Shown here: positions 24,072 to 32,200 of the stretch, one piece after another
Layout of the letters: each line of letters begins with the position of its first letter
Position numbering within the stretch: position 1 is the first letter of the stretch
Position numbers and translations under genes: made by a program
Assembly: GCA_015065885.1 (NCBI GenBank)
Contig: SVPJ01000028.1
Coordinates: 1-33,716 of the forward strand
Reading direction: 5' to 3'
Source of the DNA: Oscillospiraceae bacterium
GTDB lineage: Bacteria; Bacillota; Clostridia; Oscillospirales; Acutalibacteraceae
DNA length: 33,716 nt
Notes under the pieces: model-generated
Told to the model about the DNA's origin: nothing
What the model saw: the letters and a program-made list of their open reading frames with translations, nothing else
Database searches by the model: none

Positions 24072-24560
24072 ATGTTTAAACCGGGAGATATGGTTATGTA
24101 CGGCAGTCACGGCGTGTGCTGTGTGACCGACGTGCGGGAGGAGACGTTTGGTCCCGTGTGCCGAACGTATTACGTCCTGCAACCGAAAAAGGACGCCCGC
24201 TCTACCTTTTATTGCCCCGTCACACAGGAGGCGCGGCTGCGCGCCTTGCTCACCAAGGAGGAGGTCACCCGCTTAATACGGGAAATGCCGCTGACCGACA
24301 CGCTGTGGGAGGAGGACGATCTTGCACGGCGTGACCGTTTCTCCGCGCTACTCAAAAGCGGTGACCACACGGAGGTGGTGCGGTTGATCAAAACGCTGTA
24401 TCACCAGCGCCGCCTGCGTGCCGAGCAGGGGAAGAAATTGTATCTCGCGGACGAACGCATCCTGCAGGAGGCGGAACGCCTTTTGCACGAGGAGATCGCC
24501 TACGTAATGGAGATCCCGCCCGATGAGGTCGTCGCCTACATCGAAGAAACGTTGGGATAA
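24072..24560 (+). CDS. CarD family transcriptional regulator
   Basis: The 162-residue protein begins with the RNA-polymerase-interacting Tudor-like domain (FKPGDMVMYGSHGVCCVTDV, about 1-60), shared with Mfd, followed by a helical DNA-binding domain (about 65-160; AERLLHEEIAYVM and PPDEVVAYIEE). CarD binds the polymerase beta subunit and stabilises open complexes, often at rRNA promoters. Length matches the family. It is monocistronic, ending 2 nt before the terminator hairpin. Confidence 0.93.
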   Translation: MFKPGDMVMYGSHGVCCVTDVREETFGPVCRTYYVLQPKKDARSTFYCPVTQEARLRALLTKEEVTRLIREMPLTDTLWEEDDLARRDRFSALLKSGDHTEVVRLIKTLYHQRRLRAEQGKKLYLADERILQEAERLLHEEIAYVMEIPPDEVVAYIEETLG

Positions 24561-24561
24561 C

Positions 24562-24595
24562 AAAAAGGAGAAAATCAACCGATTTTCTCCTTTTT
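24562..24595. terminator. bidirectional terminator
   Basis: AAAAAGGAGAAAATC (24562-24576) pairs perfectly over 15 bp with 24581-24595 around AACC, with T-runs both ways. The stop codon and last codons of the convergent MATE gene lie inside the hairpin. Confidence 0.9.
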
Positions 24596-25963
24596 TGTTT
24601 CGAGCGGGTTCCATTTCCCGCGGAAGTAATATACCAAAAACAACAAAAACAGCAACACGTTATGTGCGATCATGCATCCCCACGCGGCGACCAGCCCGCC
24701 GCCGAAGAAACGGGTGCAAAGGAAGGTGCCGACGATGCGTACCCCCCACATTCCCGTGAGGTTGAACACGAAGGGCGCCATCGTTCGCCCGACCCCCAAC
24801 ATCACGCCTTCCAAAATGATGGCAATGCCGAAGATCGGCTCGGATAGTGCCACCATGCGCAGAACGCGGGTGCCGAGTGCGATGACGGCGGGGTTGTCCG
24901 AAAACAGATGCAACATCGTCGGTGCCAGCAAAAACAGCAGAGCGCCCGAGATACCCATCAGCACCGTTTCGATGGCGAGGGTCGTGCGGGTCATCTCCCG
25001 CATACGGCGACGGTCACCCGCCCCCAGCGCGTTGCCCGCGAGGGTCGCGGCGGCGGTCTGCATACCGTAGCCGGGAATGTAAAAGGCGGATTCCACCGTA
25101 TTCGCCACCGTGTGCGTTGCCGTGGCGACTTCGCCGAGTGCGTTGATCATGGAGGCAAACGCCACGTAGCCGAGCGAGGTGCCGAAACGTTGCAACATAT
25201 TCGGCAACGCCACCTTTAGGCAAGGCAACAGCACCGTCTTGTCAGGGCACAGGGAGTGTCCGCGGGGAGAGATGAGCGGATGCCGCCACAAGGCAACGGT
25301 GATGCAGATGCCGCCCACGGTGAACGCGAGCGCACTGGCGAGTGCCGCACCGAGCACGCCCATTCCCGCGCCGTACAGCGTAAGTGTCCCGCCGAGCAGG
25401 GGAACGGTGCGGGTGGGGAAGATGAACAAGAAATTCAGCACCACGTTCGTAAGGTTCACGAGGATACCCACCCGCATCGGCGTTTGGGTGTCCCCCGCGG
25501 CACGCAACGCCGTGCCAAAGATCGCGGTCGCGGCGCGGAACAGCATCGGGGTGTACAAAATAAAGAAATACTGTCCCGCCAAGAGTTGAATGTGTTCGTC
25601 CACCTGCATCCACACCGGCACCCAGCGGCTGCATCCGAGCGTGAGAACGGTGAACAGTACGCCGCACACCAGCGTCACCAGCACGGCCTGCGCAGTGGCG
25701 CGTGCCGCCTTTTCACGGTCGCCCGCACCGCACGCCTTGGCGATGAACGATAAAAAACCTACCCCCAGAGCAGACACCGTGCTGCCGACCAGCCAGTTGA
25801 CGGTAGTGGTCGCACCCACCGCGGCGGTGGCGGCGGTGCCGAGCGAGCCGACCATCGCCACGTCGATGTATTGCACCGCGGTCTGCATCAATTGCTCCAA
25901 CATAGTGGGCCACGCCAGCGCGAAGATCACCGCGAGGGTGTGCTTCGTTGCACTTTTTTTCAT
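24575..25963 (-). CDS. MATE family multidrug/cation exporter (membrane)
   Basis: The 462-residue protein has 12 hydrophobic segments in two similar halves, each starting with the MATE pattern (WPTMLEQLMQTAVQYIDVAMVGSLG near residue 15; VALPNMLQRFGTSLGYVAFASMINALG at about 240). MATE proteins export cationic drugs or metabolites in exchange for Na+ or H+. The start is the ATG with GGAGGAAATT upstream; the longer frame upstream is spurious. The C-terminus (KKEKIG) is encoded by the terminator hairpin. Substrate unknown. Confidence 0.93.
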   Translation of the reverse strand: MKKSATKHTLAVIFALAWPTMLEQLMQTAVQYIDVAMVGSLGTAATAAVGATTTVNWLVGSTVSALGVGFLSFIAKACGAGDREKAARATAQAVLVTLVCGVLFTVLTLGCSRWVPVWMQVDEHIQLLAGQYFFILYTPMLFRAATAIFGTALRAAGDTQTPMRVGILVNLTNVVLNFLFIFPTRTVPLLGGTLTLYGAGMGVLGAALASALAFTVGGICITVALWRHPLISPRGHSLCPDKTVLLPCLKVALPNMLQRFGTSLGYVAFASMINALGEVATATHTVANTVESAFYIPGYGMQTAAATLAGNALGAGDRRRMREMTRTTLAIETVLMGISGALLFLLAPTMLHLFSDNPAVIALGTRVLRMVALSEPIFGIAIILEGVMLGVGRTMAPFVFNLTGMWGVRIVGTFLCTRFFGGGLVAAWGCMIAHNVLLFLLFLVYYFRGKWNPLETKKEKIG

Positions 25964-25990
25964 AATTTCCTCCGAAAACGGAATTATCAC

Positions 25991-26050
25991 TGGACAAATC
26001 CAAATATATTTGCTAAAATACATTATATATGGCGCGTAGGTCCTTGTCAA
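25991..26050. promoter_or_regulatory. overlapping divergent promoters
   Basis: Minus strand (MATE): TTGACA (26045-26050) and TATAAT (26022-26027), spacing 17, perfect consensus. Plus strand (sugar kinase): TGGACA (25991-25996) and TAAAAT (26014-26019), spacing 17. The two promoters face away across overlapping DNA, so polymerase on one would hinder the other. Confidence 0.72.
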
Positions 26051-26074
26051 TAAAATGTATAGGGGGCTATATCT

Positions 26075-27184
26075 GTGAAAAAGAAGAGAATTCGTCTGTC
26101 GGAATTGGCGGCAGCTGCGGAAACGTTCGTTACCAAAGGGGATCCCGAAGCGTGTTTGCCGCACGGCAACGGCCATATCAATTCGACGTTTATCATTCCC
26201 TGCCGCGATGCACGCGGCCGTCAGTATCGCTACATTCTGCAGGCGATCAACACCGACGTGTTCAAGAAACCGGAGTGGGTGACCGAAAATATTAAGAAAG
26301 TCACCGACTTTTTGAAGCCGCGCGCGACCGAGCGCCGCAGTGTGATGCAGATGGTACCGACGGTGGACGGGGAATATACGTATACCGACAAAAACGGTTG
26401 CTGGCGCATGTATGAATTTATTGAGGACGCTATTTGCTTGGACGCTCCCGAAACGACGGAGGACTTCTATCAGTCCGCACTGGCGTTCGGTCGCTTCCAA
26501 CGCGATCTCAGCGATTTCCCCGCCGAGGAGTTGCGGGAGACCATTCCCGATTTCCACAACACCCCCGTGCGGTATCAGAATTTTCTGAAGGCACTGGAGG
26601 AGGACGCGGTCGGCCGTGCTGCCACCGTCCGCAGCGAGGTGGACTTCTTAAAATTCCGTGCGGACTTCTACAGCGTGTTGGAAGACGCGCGTGAGGCGGG
26701 TATTCTGCCCTTGCGCGTGACCCATAACGACACGAAACTCAACAACGTTATGTTGGACAAAAATACCCGCACCGCCTTGTGCGTGATCGACCTGGATACG
26801 GTCATGCCCGGCTATTCGGTGAACGATTTCGGTGACGCCATCCGTTTCGGCGCGAACACGGCCGCGGAAGACGAGCCCGACCTCAGCCGCGTGGCGATCA
26901 ACCTCACCTTGTTCGAAGCGTACACCAAGGGCTTCCTTGAGGGCTGCGGCGGACGTTTGCCGCTGGAAGAAGCGATGCTTCTGCCGGAAGGCGCGAAGAT
27001 GATGACGCTGGAAGTCGCGATGCGCTTCCTCACCGACTATCTGCAGGGTGACGTCTACTTCAAGACCAAGTATCCCGAACACAACCTCATTCGCTGCCGT
27101 TCGCAGCTCGCGCTTGCGGCGGATATGGAAGCGCACTGGGACGAAATGAAAGATATCGTCAAAGCGTGCTACAAAAAGGCGTAA
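26075..27184 (+). CDS. N-acetylhexosamine 1-kinase-like phosphotransferase
   Basis: The 369-residue protein has the APH fold: N-lobe with HGNGHINSTF (30-39), catalytic loop THNDTKLNNVMLD (His217, Asp219, Asn224 region), and metal site IDLDTVMPG (Asp239, Asp241). HNDTKxNN and the N-lobe match NahK, which phosphorylates N-acetylglucosamine or N-acetylgalactosamine at C1 in the lacto-N-biose/galacto-N-biose pathway of bifidobacteria and relatives. The start is GTG, with AGGGGG 8 nt upstream. It leads the unit with the 629-aa protein, suggesting salvage of sugars that protein releases. No lacto-N-biose phosphorylase is in the window, so the pathway assignment is inferred. Confidence 0.85.
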   Translation: MKKKRIRLSELAAAAETFVTKGDPEACLPHGNGHINSTFIIPCRDARGRQYRYILQAINTDVFKKPEWVTENIKKVTDFLKPRATERRSVMQMVPTVDGEYTYTDKNGCWRMYEFIEDAICLDAPETTEDFYQSALAFGRFQRDLSDFPAEELRETIPDFHNTPVRYQNFLKALEEDAVGRAATVRSEVDFLKFRADFYSVLEDAREAGILPLRVTHNDTKLNNVMLDKNTRTALCVIDLDTVMPGYSVNDFGDAIRFGANTAAEDEPDLSRVAINLTLFEAYTKGFLEGCGGRLPLEEAMLLPEGAKMMTLEVAMRFLTDYLQGDVYFKTKYPEHNLIRCRSQLALAADMEAHWDEMKDIVKACYKKA

Positions 27185-27190
27185 ATGCGT

Positions 27191-27227
27191 TGCCCCCTAT
27201 GCTCTCGCGCGTAGGGGGCATATTTTT
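27191..27227 (+). terminator. intercistronic hairpin (terminator or attenuator)
   Basis: TGCCCCCTA (27191-27199) pairs with 27212-27220, followed by TATTTTTG. It separates the kinase from the 629-aa gene, whose AAAGGAG starts just beyond. No promoter is obvious in the remaining 20 bp, so partial termination setting relative expression is likely. Confidence 0.65.
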
Positions 27228-27244
27228 GTAAAAGGAGAAACCGT

Positions 27245-29134
27245 ATGTACGACACGTCATGGCGACAGCCCTTTACCAACAAACGCTATCTGCACCCGCC
27301 GATGGCGGAAAATATGTTTACCGTCTGGCCTGAACTGCGGGTGATCGGCGGTGACGTGGTGGAAAAGACGGCAGGTTACCGCTCGGCGGGTTTTCGTCTG
27401 CTTTTCGGAGAGGAGGCCGTATCCCCTGATTTCACCGCGGTGCGGTATGAGGTGCGGGAGGACGGTATTCCCGTACACGCGCTGTCGCAGTCTTGCGGCG
27501 ACTACACCGTGCGTATGGAGTGCGTGTGCGATATTCGCCGCCGCCCCGCGTGCTACACCGAATTTACGTTTACGAATACCGCCGACCGCACGGTGAGCGA
27601 CATTGTGTGGCTGTTACCCCGTACGGGGCGGGAGGACCATCTTGTCGGCACGGAAGTGGACGGCTACGCCCACTACGATGCCAACGTACACAACTGGGGG
27701 TTTATTCCGTCGAATTGGCGGCGGGAAGGCGATCTGCTGACCGACGATGACTATTTTCTTCTGTTGCAGGGCCTGGACGGCTTTGACGTTGCGTGGTGCG
27801 GTGACGTGGCGGGTGCCCCGTGGTATCGCCGTCACCTGCTGTCGTTACGGTTTACGTTACAGCCGGGGGAGACACGGCAGCTTTTCTGTGCCTTCCGCCA
27901 CGGCGAGACGGCACCCTTTGATTATGAAACAGAAAAGGCAAAAGCCGTAGCCTTTTGGCAAGGGGAACTGACACGCCTGCGCCGCGTACCCGGCGGCGAT
28001 CGCTATCGTCCGATGGTGAGCAGTCTCACGGCGCAGTCCCTGCAAATGTTTGCCTATCCCGTGGGACGGGATTTCGTGTTCCCCCGTCAAGGCGGGTTGC
28101 AACGCGTCATCTGGCCGAATGAGGCGATCGAGTTTTTAATGGCACTCGACCGTCTTGGTGATTTTTATACCTACACCGAAAAAGCGTACGACACCTTCTT
28201 TTTCGTGCTTCAGGAGAAAGACGGCGATACCGCAGGTGCCGTACGTAACCACAGCGGTCAGGCATGGGGCAGCATCACCGGTGCCGCTTGTTGGGGATGT
28301 GCCCGTCATCTCTTGTTCCGCGACGATCCCAAAACCTTCGAAAAATTCAAAGATCCGCTGTATCAGGCATTCGAATGGATGGAACGCCAGCGCGACAAAA
28401 CGCGGGACGGACAGTACAAGGGGGTAGGTATTTTCCCGCCGATGAAATCCTCCGACTGGCCGGGAGAGTTCCAAAGCTGGACGCTGACCGACGCGGTGAA
28501 TCTTATCGGCTACGAATGGCTTGCCCGCGCATTTGCCCATTTCGGCGATCCGCGTGCCGCCGCGGTACACGAGGGGTACGAGGACTATATGGCGTGTATG
28601 AAGGCGATCCTGCACGCGCTTGCCGAGCCGAGCATCGTGGGGGACGAGATGCGCCTCACCTTCGATCTCGGTGTGGAGATGACCGACCCGCCTTACGGCT
28701 CGTATGCTACCGACGGGCCGGGTATGCTGATTCGTGCGAAGGTGATCGAGCCGTGTTCGCGCGAAGCCCGTTTGATCGAGCAGTATTACCGCAACCGCGG
28801 CATGATGAAAAACGGACTCACGGGGTTGATGAACGACGGGTTGCTCTTCCAAGGGCACAACGCCGACCCGTGGGCAGGACACACGTGGTACACCTCGTTT
28901 TCGGATATCTATTGGTTTTACAACTGGCTTCGCGGCGGCGAGCGGGACAAGGCGTGGGAAACGCTCACCGCACAGTGGAAATACGGTATGTCAAAGGAGT
29001 ATTATATGCTCGAACGTTTTGCCGATAACGACCCGTACTGGACCCCGTGGATGCCCAACGCCAGTGCCAACGGCCGCCTGCTTATGATGATGGCAGACTG
29101 GTTTGAGGAATGCGACGATGAAAGAGATACGTAA
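27245..29134 (+). CDS. unassigned (alpha/alpha)6-barrel glycosidase-like protein
   Basis: I do not recognise a named family. The 629-residue protein has a beta-rich N-terminal domain (about 1-230) and a helical C-terminal part (about 240-620) with paired helices and aromatic/acidic motifs (VIWPNEAIEFL, HSGQAWGS, FQSWTLTDAVN, PWAGHTWYT) reminiscent of six-hairpin glycosidases. Candidate catalytic acids include the Glu of PNEA and the Asp/Glu pairs in LTFDLGVEMTD; none can be fixed. No signal peptide is present, so it is cytoplasmic. Neighbours suggest action on an amino-sugar glycan. Its last 17 bases overlap the start of the TetM-like gene. AAAGGAG precedes the ATG. Confidence 0.7.
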   Translation: MYDTSWRQPFTNKRYLHPPMAENMFTVWPELRVIGGDVVEKTAGYRSAGFRLLFGEEAVSPDFTAVRYEVREDGIPVHALSQSCGDYTVRMECVCDIRRRPACYTEFTFTNTADRTVSDIVWLLPRTGREDHLVGTEVDGYAHYDANVHNWGFIPSNWRREGDLLTDDDYFLLLQGLDGFDVAWCGDVAGAPWYRRHLLSLRFTLQPGETRQLFCAFRHGETAPFDYETEKAKAVAFWQGELTRLRRVPGGDRYRPMVSSLTAQSLQMFAYPVGRDFVFPRQGGLQRVIWPNEAIEFLMALDRLGDFYTYTEKAYDTFFFVLQEKDGDTAGAVRNHSGQAWGSITGAACWGCARHLLFRDDPKTFEKFKDPLYQAFEWMERQRDKTRDGQYKGVGIFPPMKSSDWPGEFQSWTLTDAVNLIGYEWLARAFAHFGDPRAAAVHEGYEDYMACMKAILHALAEPSIVGDEMRLTFDLGVEMTDPPYGSYATDGPGMLIRAKVIEPCSREARLIEQYYRNRGMMKNGLTGLMNDGLLFQGHNADPWAGHTWYTSFSDIYWFYNWLRGGERDKAWETLTAQWKYGMSKEYYMLERFADNDPYWTPWMPNASANGRLLMMMADWFEECDDERDT

Positions 29135-31052
29135 CATCGGTATTTTCGCCCACGTGGATGCGGGCAAAACCACCCTGTCCGAGCAGATCTTATCCCACGC
29201 AGGGGCGATCCGCACCGTGGGCAGTGTGGACGCGGGCACCGCGCACACCGACAGTCTGCCGGTCGAGCGCCGCCGCGGCATTTCGGTCAAAGCGTCCTGC
29301 GTGTCGTTCGACTATCAAAACGTGCAGATCCATCTGATCGACACCCCCGGTCACGTGGACTTTTCCGCCGAGGTGGAACGCTCCCTGTGGGCGCTGGACG
29401 GTGCCGTGCTGGTGGTGTGCGCGGTGGAAGGGGTACAGCCGCAGACCGAAGTGCTGTTTGAAGCCATGGTAAAGCAACACATCCCCGTGCTGTTTTTCAT
29501 CAATAAGACCGACCGCGAAGGCGCCGACGTGGCAGGGGTCACGGCGCAGATACAGCGCTTGTTGACCGCGAAGGCGGTAGACGTTACCGACACGGCGGCG
29601 GTGAGCGAACTCCTCTGCGACCATGCGGACGATCTGCTCGAACGCTATTTAAACGGTGAGCAGTTCTCGGCGGCGTTGCTCGGCGAGCGTTTGGCGGCGT
29701 TGACCCGTGCCCGCTGTGCGTATCCCGTGTTGTGCGGTTCGGCACTGAAGGACGAGGGTGTGGGGGAACTGCTGGACGCGATCGTTCGGTATCTGCCCGC
29801 ACCCAAACGGGACGAGGCACTGTGCGGCGTGGTGTTTGCCGCACGGCAGGACAAAAGCCTTGGGCGCGGGGTGTGGGTGCGGCTGTACGGCGGTACGCTG
29901 GAAACGCGTGAAGTCGTCACGATAGACGAAGGAATTGACCCTATCACGGCCGAACCGAAACATACCCCCCATAAGATCACGCAGATTCAGGGTGCCAATC
30001 AAAATGCCGTTGCGCGGTTGTGCGCGGGGGAGATCGGCGTGGTGTACGGTCTGTCGGACGTGCCGATCGGTCGGGTGCTGGGGGATGCCGCCGCACTGGA
30101 TAGGCAGATCGAAGCGGGGCAGTTGCGTACCCCGCTCATCACCGTGCAGGTGATCCCCGCCGAGCCCGAGCAGATGACGGCGTTGCGCCGTGCGTGTGAG
30201 ATACTTTCGGGCGAAGACCCGCTTTTGCAGGTGCAATACGTGCGTATGTTCAACGAATTGCATTTGCGGGTGATGGGGATGATTCAGCTGGAGATCATCG
30301 AGGAGATGCTGGATACCCGCTTTGATCTGCGGGTGACCTTCGGTACGCCCGCAATCATTTATAAGGAAACGATCACCGCACCCGCCGAGGGCTTTGTGGC
30401 GTACACGATGCCGAAGCCTTGTTGGGCGGTGCTGAAATTTGAGATCACGCCGGCCGCGCGGGGGAGCGGGGTGACCTTCTCCTCCACCGTACCCGTCCGA
30501 AAAATTATGGCGTGCTATCAGCATCAAGTGGAGCAAGCCATTCCGCTGGCGCTGAATCAGGGGCGCCTCGGCTGGCAGGTGACCGATGTGAATATCAAAC
30601 TGGTGGACGGTGAGCATCATCTGGTACACACCCACCCGCTGGATTTTATTGTTGCGACGCCCATGGCGATCCAGGACGGTTTGCGGCGCGGCGGCAGCAC
30701 GCTGCTCGAGCCGATTCTGGCGGCACGGTTTATTCTGCCCGCCGAGCACGTCGGACGGGTGATGAGCGACGTGGTGGCGATGCGCGGCGAAGTGGTGGCA
30801 AGCGTCCACGACGGCGACCGCGTGATTGTGGACGCACTCGTGCCCGTGCAATCCAGTCTGGATTACGCCATCACCCTTGCCACGTTCACGAGCGGGCGGG
30901 GGACGATGAGCGTGCGCCTGCACGGATACAAAGAATGCCCGCGAGAACTCGGCAGCACGGCAAAACGACGCAGTGTGGATCCGCTGGACACGAGCAAGTA
31001 TATCCTTGCCGCCCGCGGCGCACTGGAGGGGGATATCTTTTCGTTGGAGTGA
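29118..31052 (+). CDS. TetM/TetO-like translation GTPase
   Basis: The 644-residue protein is close to TetM in length (639). It has G1 AHVDAGKTT (11-19), switch I VERRRGISV, G3 DTPGH (75-79), and G4 NKTD (129-132), then EF-G-like domains II to V. Ribosome protection proteins release tetracycline from the 30S subunit by GTP hydrolysis. Many gut clostridia carry diverged chromosomal members whose resistance role is unproven. I use the ATG at 29118 with GAGGA 8 nt upstream, inside the end of the preceding gene; an in-frame TTG at 29103 is less likely. No leader peptide or Tn916 genes are seen, so mobile tetracycline resistance is not indicated. Confidence 0.9.
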   Translation: MKEIRNIGIFAHVDAGKTTLSEQILSHAGAIRTVGSVDAGTAHTDSLPVERRRGISVKASCVSFDYQNVQIHLIDTPGHVDFSAEVERSLWALDGAVLVVCAVEGVQPQTEVLFEAMVKQHIPVLFFINKTDREGADVAGVTAQIQRLLTAKAVDVTDTAAVSELLCDHADDLLERYLNGEQFSAALLGERLAALTRARCAYPVLCGSALKDEGVGELLDAIVRYLPAPKRDEALCGVVFAARQDKSLGRGVWVRLYGGTLETREVVTIDEGIDPITAEPKHTPHKITQIQGANQNAVARLCAGEIGVVYGLSDVPIGRVLGDAAALDRQIEAGQLRTPLITVQVIPAEPEQMTALRRACEILSGEDPLLQVQYVRMFNELHLRVMGMIQLEIIEEMLDTRFDLRVTFGTPAIIYKETITAPAEGFVAYTMPKPCWAVLKFEITPAARGSGVTFSSTVPVRKIMACYQHQVEQAIPLALNQGRLGWQVTDVNIKLVDGEHHLVHTHPLDFIVATPMAIQDGLRRGGSTLLEPILAARFILPAEHVGRVMSDVVAMRGEVVASVHDGDRVIVDALVPVQSSLDYAITLATFTSGRGTMSVRLHGYKECPRELGSTAKRRSVDPLDTSKYILAARGALEGDIFSLE

Positions 31053-31053
31053 A

Positions 31054-31276
31054 GGACGTTCGTTGCTGTCGCAACGAAGTCCGTTCAACGTTTTTTCTTG
31101 CCGTCTTTACAGACGGCATTTCGCCTGCGGTGAAACCGAAAACGTAGGGGCGGCAACCTGCCGCCTGTTGGATTTACCAAAAACGGGACGTCGAAGGCGC
31201 CGTCCCCTACTGTTTCGCGCCTCGAGATTGGGGGACGCGAAGCCGACAGAAAGAGCGTACCACGGTGCCGGTGGCA
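31054..31276 (+). repeat. structured tandem repeat, unit 1
   Basis: It starts 2 nt after the GTPase stop. Hairpin a: GGAC-TTCGTTGC (31054-31066) with 31071-31082. Hairpin b: TGCCGTCT (31099-31106) with AGACGGCA (31111-31118). Hairpin c: TTTCGCC (31119-31125) with GGTGAAA (31129-31135). A larger GTAGGGG...CCCCTAC hairpin follows. The unit ends with a 17-nt near-copy of the tRNA-Leu 3' end (31264-31280). Hairpin a followed by CAACGTTTTTT may also terminate the GTPase transcript. No protein frame is supported. Confidence 0.75.
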
Positions 31277-31471
31277 GGACGTTCGCCTTGCGGCGAAGTC
31301 CGTGCAACGTTTTTCCTTGCCTCCCTGAACGGGAGGCATTTCGCCTGCGGCGAAACCGAAAAAAGTTGCGGTCGGTGCGTTTTGTAGTTTGCGGCACTGT
31401 TTCGCGGTTCGAGATTGGGACACACAAAACCAACAAAAAGAGCGTACCTTGCGGTACGCTCTTTTTGTTGG
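31277..31471 (+). repeat. structured tandem repeat, unit 2
   Basis: The same hairpins a, b, c recur with changed but still complementary stems: TTCGCC/GGCGAA (31282-31287 with 31292-31297), TGCCTCCC/GGGAGGCA (31318-31325 with 31331-31338), and TTTCGCC/GGCGAAA (31339-31355). The middle segment differs from unit 1, then CTGTTTCGCG and TCGAGATTGGG match again. It runs into the terminator and 3' end of tRNA-Leu. Confidence 0.75.
31430..31471 (-). terminator. tRNA-Leu terminator
   Basis: A perfect 19-bp inverted repeat (31430-31448 with 31453-31471) surrounds TTGC and, on the minus strand, ends in TTTTTGTTGG. The arm next to the tRNA includes the encoded CCA end, so terminator folding and the tRNA 3' trailer share bases. 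Confidence 0.88.
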
Positions 31472-31555
31472 TGCCGGTGGCCGGACTCGAACCGGCACGG
31501 TGTCGCCACCGGTGGATTTTGAGTCCACTACGTCTGCCAATTCCATCACACCGGC
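31469..31555 (-). tRNA. tRNA-Leu (anticodon CAA), CCA encoded
   Basis: Read on the minus strand, the acceptor stem GCCGGTG pairs with CACCGGC, with discriminator A and genomic CCA (31469-31471). The anticodon stem GTGGA/TCCAC encloses loop CTCAAAA, giving anticodon CAA for UUG codons. A long variable arm (CGGTGGCGACACCG) and the T-loop GGTTCGAGTCC confirm a class II leucine tRNA. Its terminator follows directly. Confidence 0.97.
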
Positions 31556-31607
31556 GTGTGGAACGCTACGATTATACACCATGTCTTTGAAAAAAGCAAG
31601 TCTTTTT

Positions 31608-31685
31608 TTGAAAATGTATAAAATTCCTTGTAAAATGCGTCTGCATCTCAAAAGTATTGCCTTTGTTGGGAGAATGTGGTACACT
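31608..31685 (+). promoter_or_regulatory. candidate tandem promoters of the small lipoprotein gene
   Basis: Two 17-bp-spaced pairs fit: TTGAAA (31608-31613) with TAAAAT (31631-31636), and TTGCCT (31657-31662) with TACACT (31680-31685). The first -10 lies in a 20-bp repeat also found at 32201-32220. Confidence 0.55.
31618..31637 (+). repeat. 20-bp perfect direct repeat, left copy
   Basis: ATAAAATTCCTTGTAAAATG recurs exactly at 32201-32220, on the other side of the small lipoprotein gene. A shortened version (AAAATTCCTTG) occurs again at about 32233-32243 in front of the ferredoxin gene. Confidence 0.8.
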
Positions 31686-31714
31686 TGTTTTACCAATTGT
31701 GTGGAGGGGTGTGT

Positions 31715-32173
31715 ATGAAACGGGTGGTATCCGTTGTCCTTGTACTGGCGCTGTTGCTGTTTTTGCCGTCTTGTACACGGCAAAACAAGGTTCTGCGTTC
31801 GGTTGGGGCATGCGAAAGCGAGCAATTTTGGACACACGGCACCTTTCAGGATTATACAGATTTTGGCGTATACACCTTTTCGTCCGATGTGGATCTTAGC
31901 CGTAATCGCTATTTTGCCGCGGTAGACGAAGCAGATATCGAAACGCTTTTCAAATATATCGATCACTTTGAGCAGTTGGTCGAGAATATCCGCACAACAG
32001 ACCCTGCAGACGAATTAGCCGTAAATTATGCGTTTGATCACGCGATCGTCGATACGGAGGATTACTTTTACATTTATGATGACGAGCGGTATGAAATTGA
32101 GTTTTGCAACTTTGATGTGTGGTTTTTTGATACGCAAACCAACACACTCTATTACTTCCATGACAACCTCTGA
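31715..32173 (+). CDS. small lipoprotein, function unknown
   Basis: The 152-residue precursor has a short signal peptide ending LPSC (Cys20), so it is probably membrane-anchored outside the cell. The mature part is acidic and rich in Asp, Tyr and Phe (DTEDYFYIYDDERYEIEF), with no domain I recognise. GGAGGGG precedes the ATG. Codon use is visibly more AT-rich than in its neighbours, and the gene is bracketed by a perfect 20-bp direct repeat, both hinting at recent arrival or duplication. Confidence 0.78.
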   Translation: MKRVVSVVLVLALLLFLPSCTRQNKVLRSVGACESEQFWTHGTFQDYTDFGVYTFSSDVDLSRNRYFAAVDEADIETLFKYIDHFEQLVENIRTTDPADELAVNYAFDHAIVDTEDYFYIYDDERYEIEFCNFDVWFFDTQTNTLYYFHDNL

Positions 32174-32200
32174 TATTGGTATAATGCGTGCATATTCGGC

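Noticed and set aside
25964..26557. N-terminal extension of the MATE protein
   Set aside because: It would be antisense to the sugar kinase and includes the promoter region; the internal ATG follows GGAGGAAATT.
29118..31052. Mobile tetracycline resistance cassette
   Set aside because: No leader peptide, conjugation genes or composition shift; the gene overlaps a resident metabolic gene, so it looks chromosomal.
31054..31471. CRISPR array
   Set aside because: There are only two long diverged units, with no short regular repeats and spacers and no cas genes nearby.
30973..31590. 205-codon frame covering the tandem repeats and tRNA-Leu
   Set aside because: It reads across the antisense of a tRNA and structured repeats, a common source of spurious proteins.
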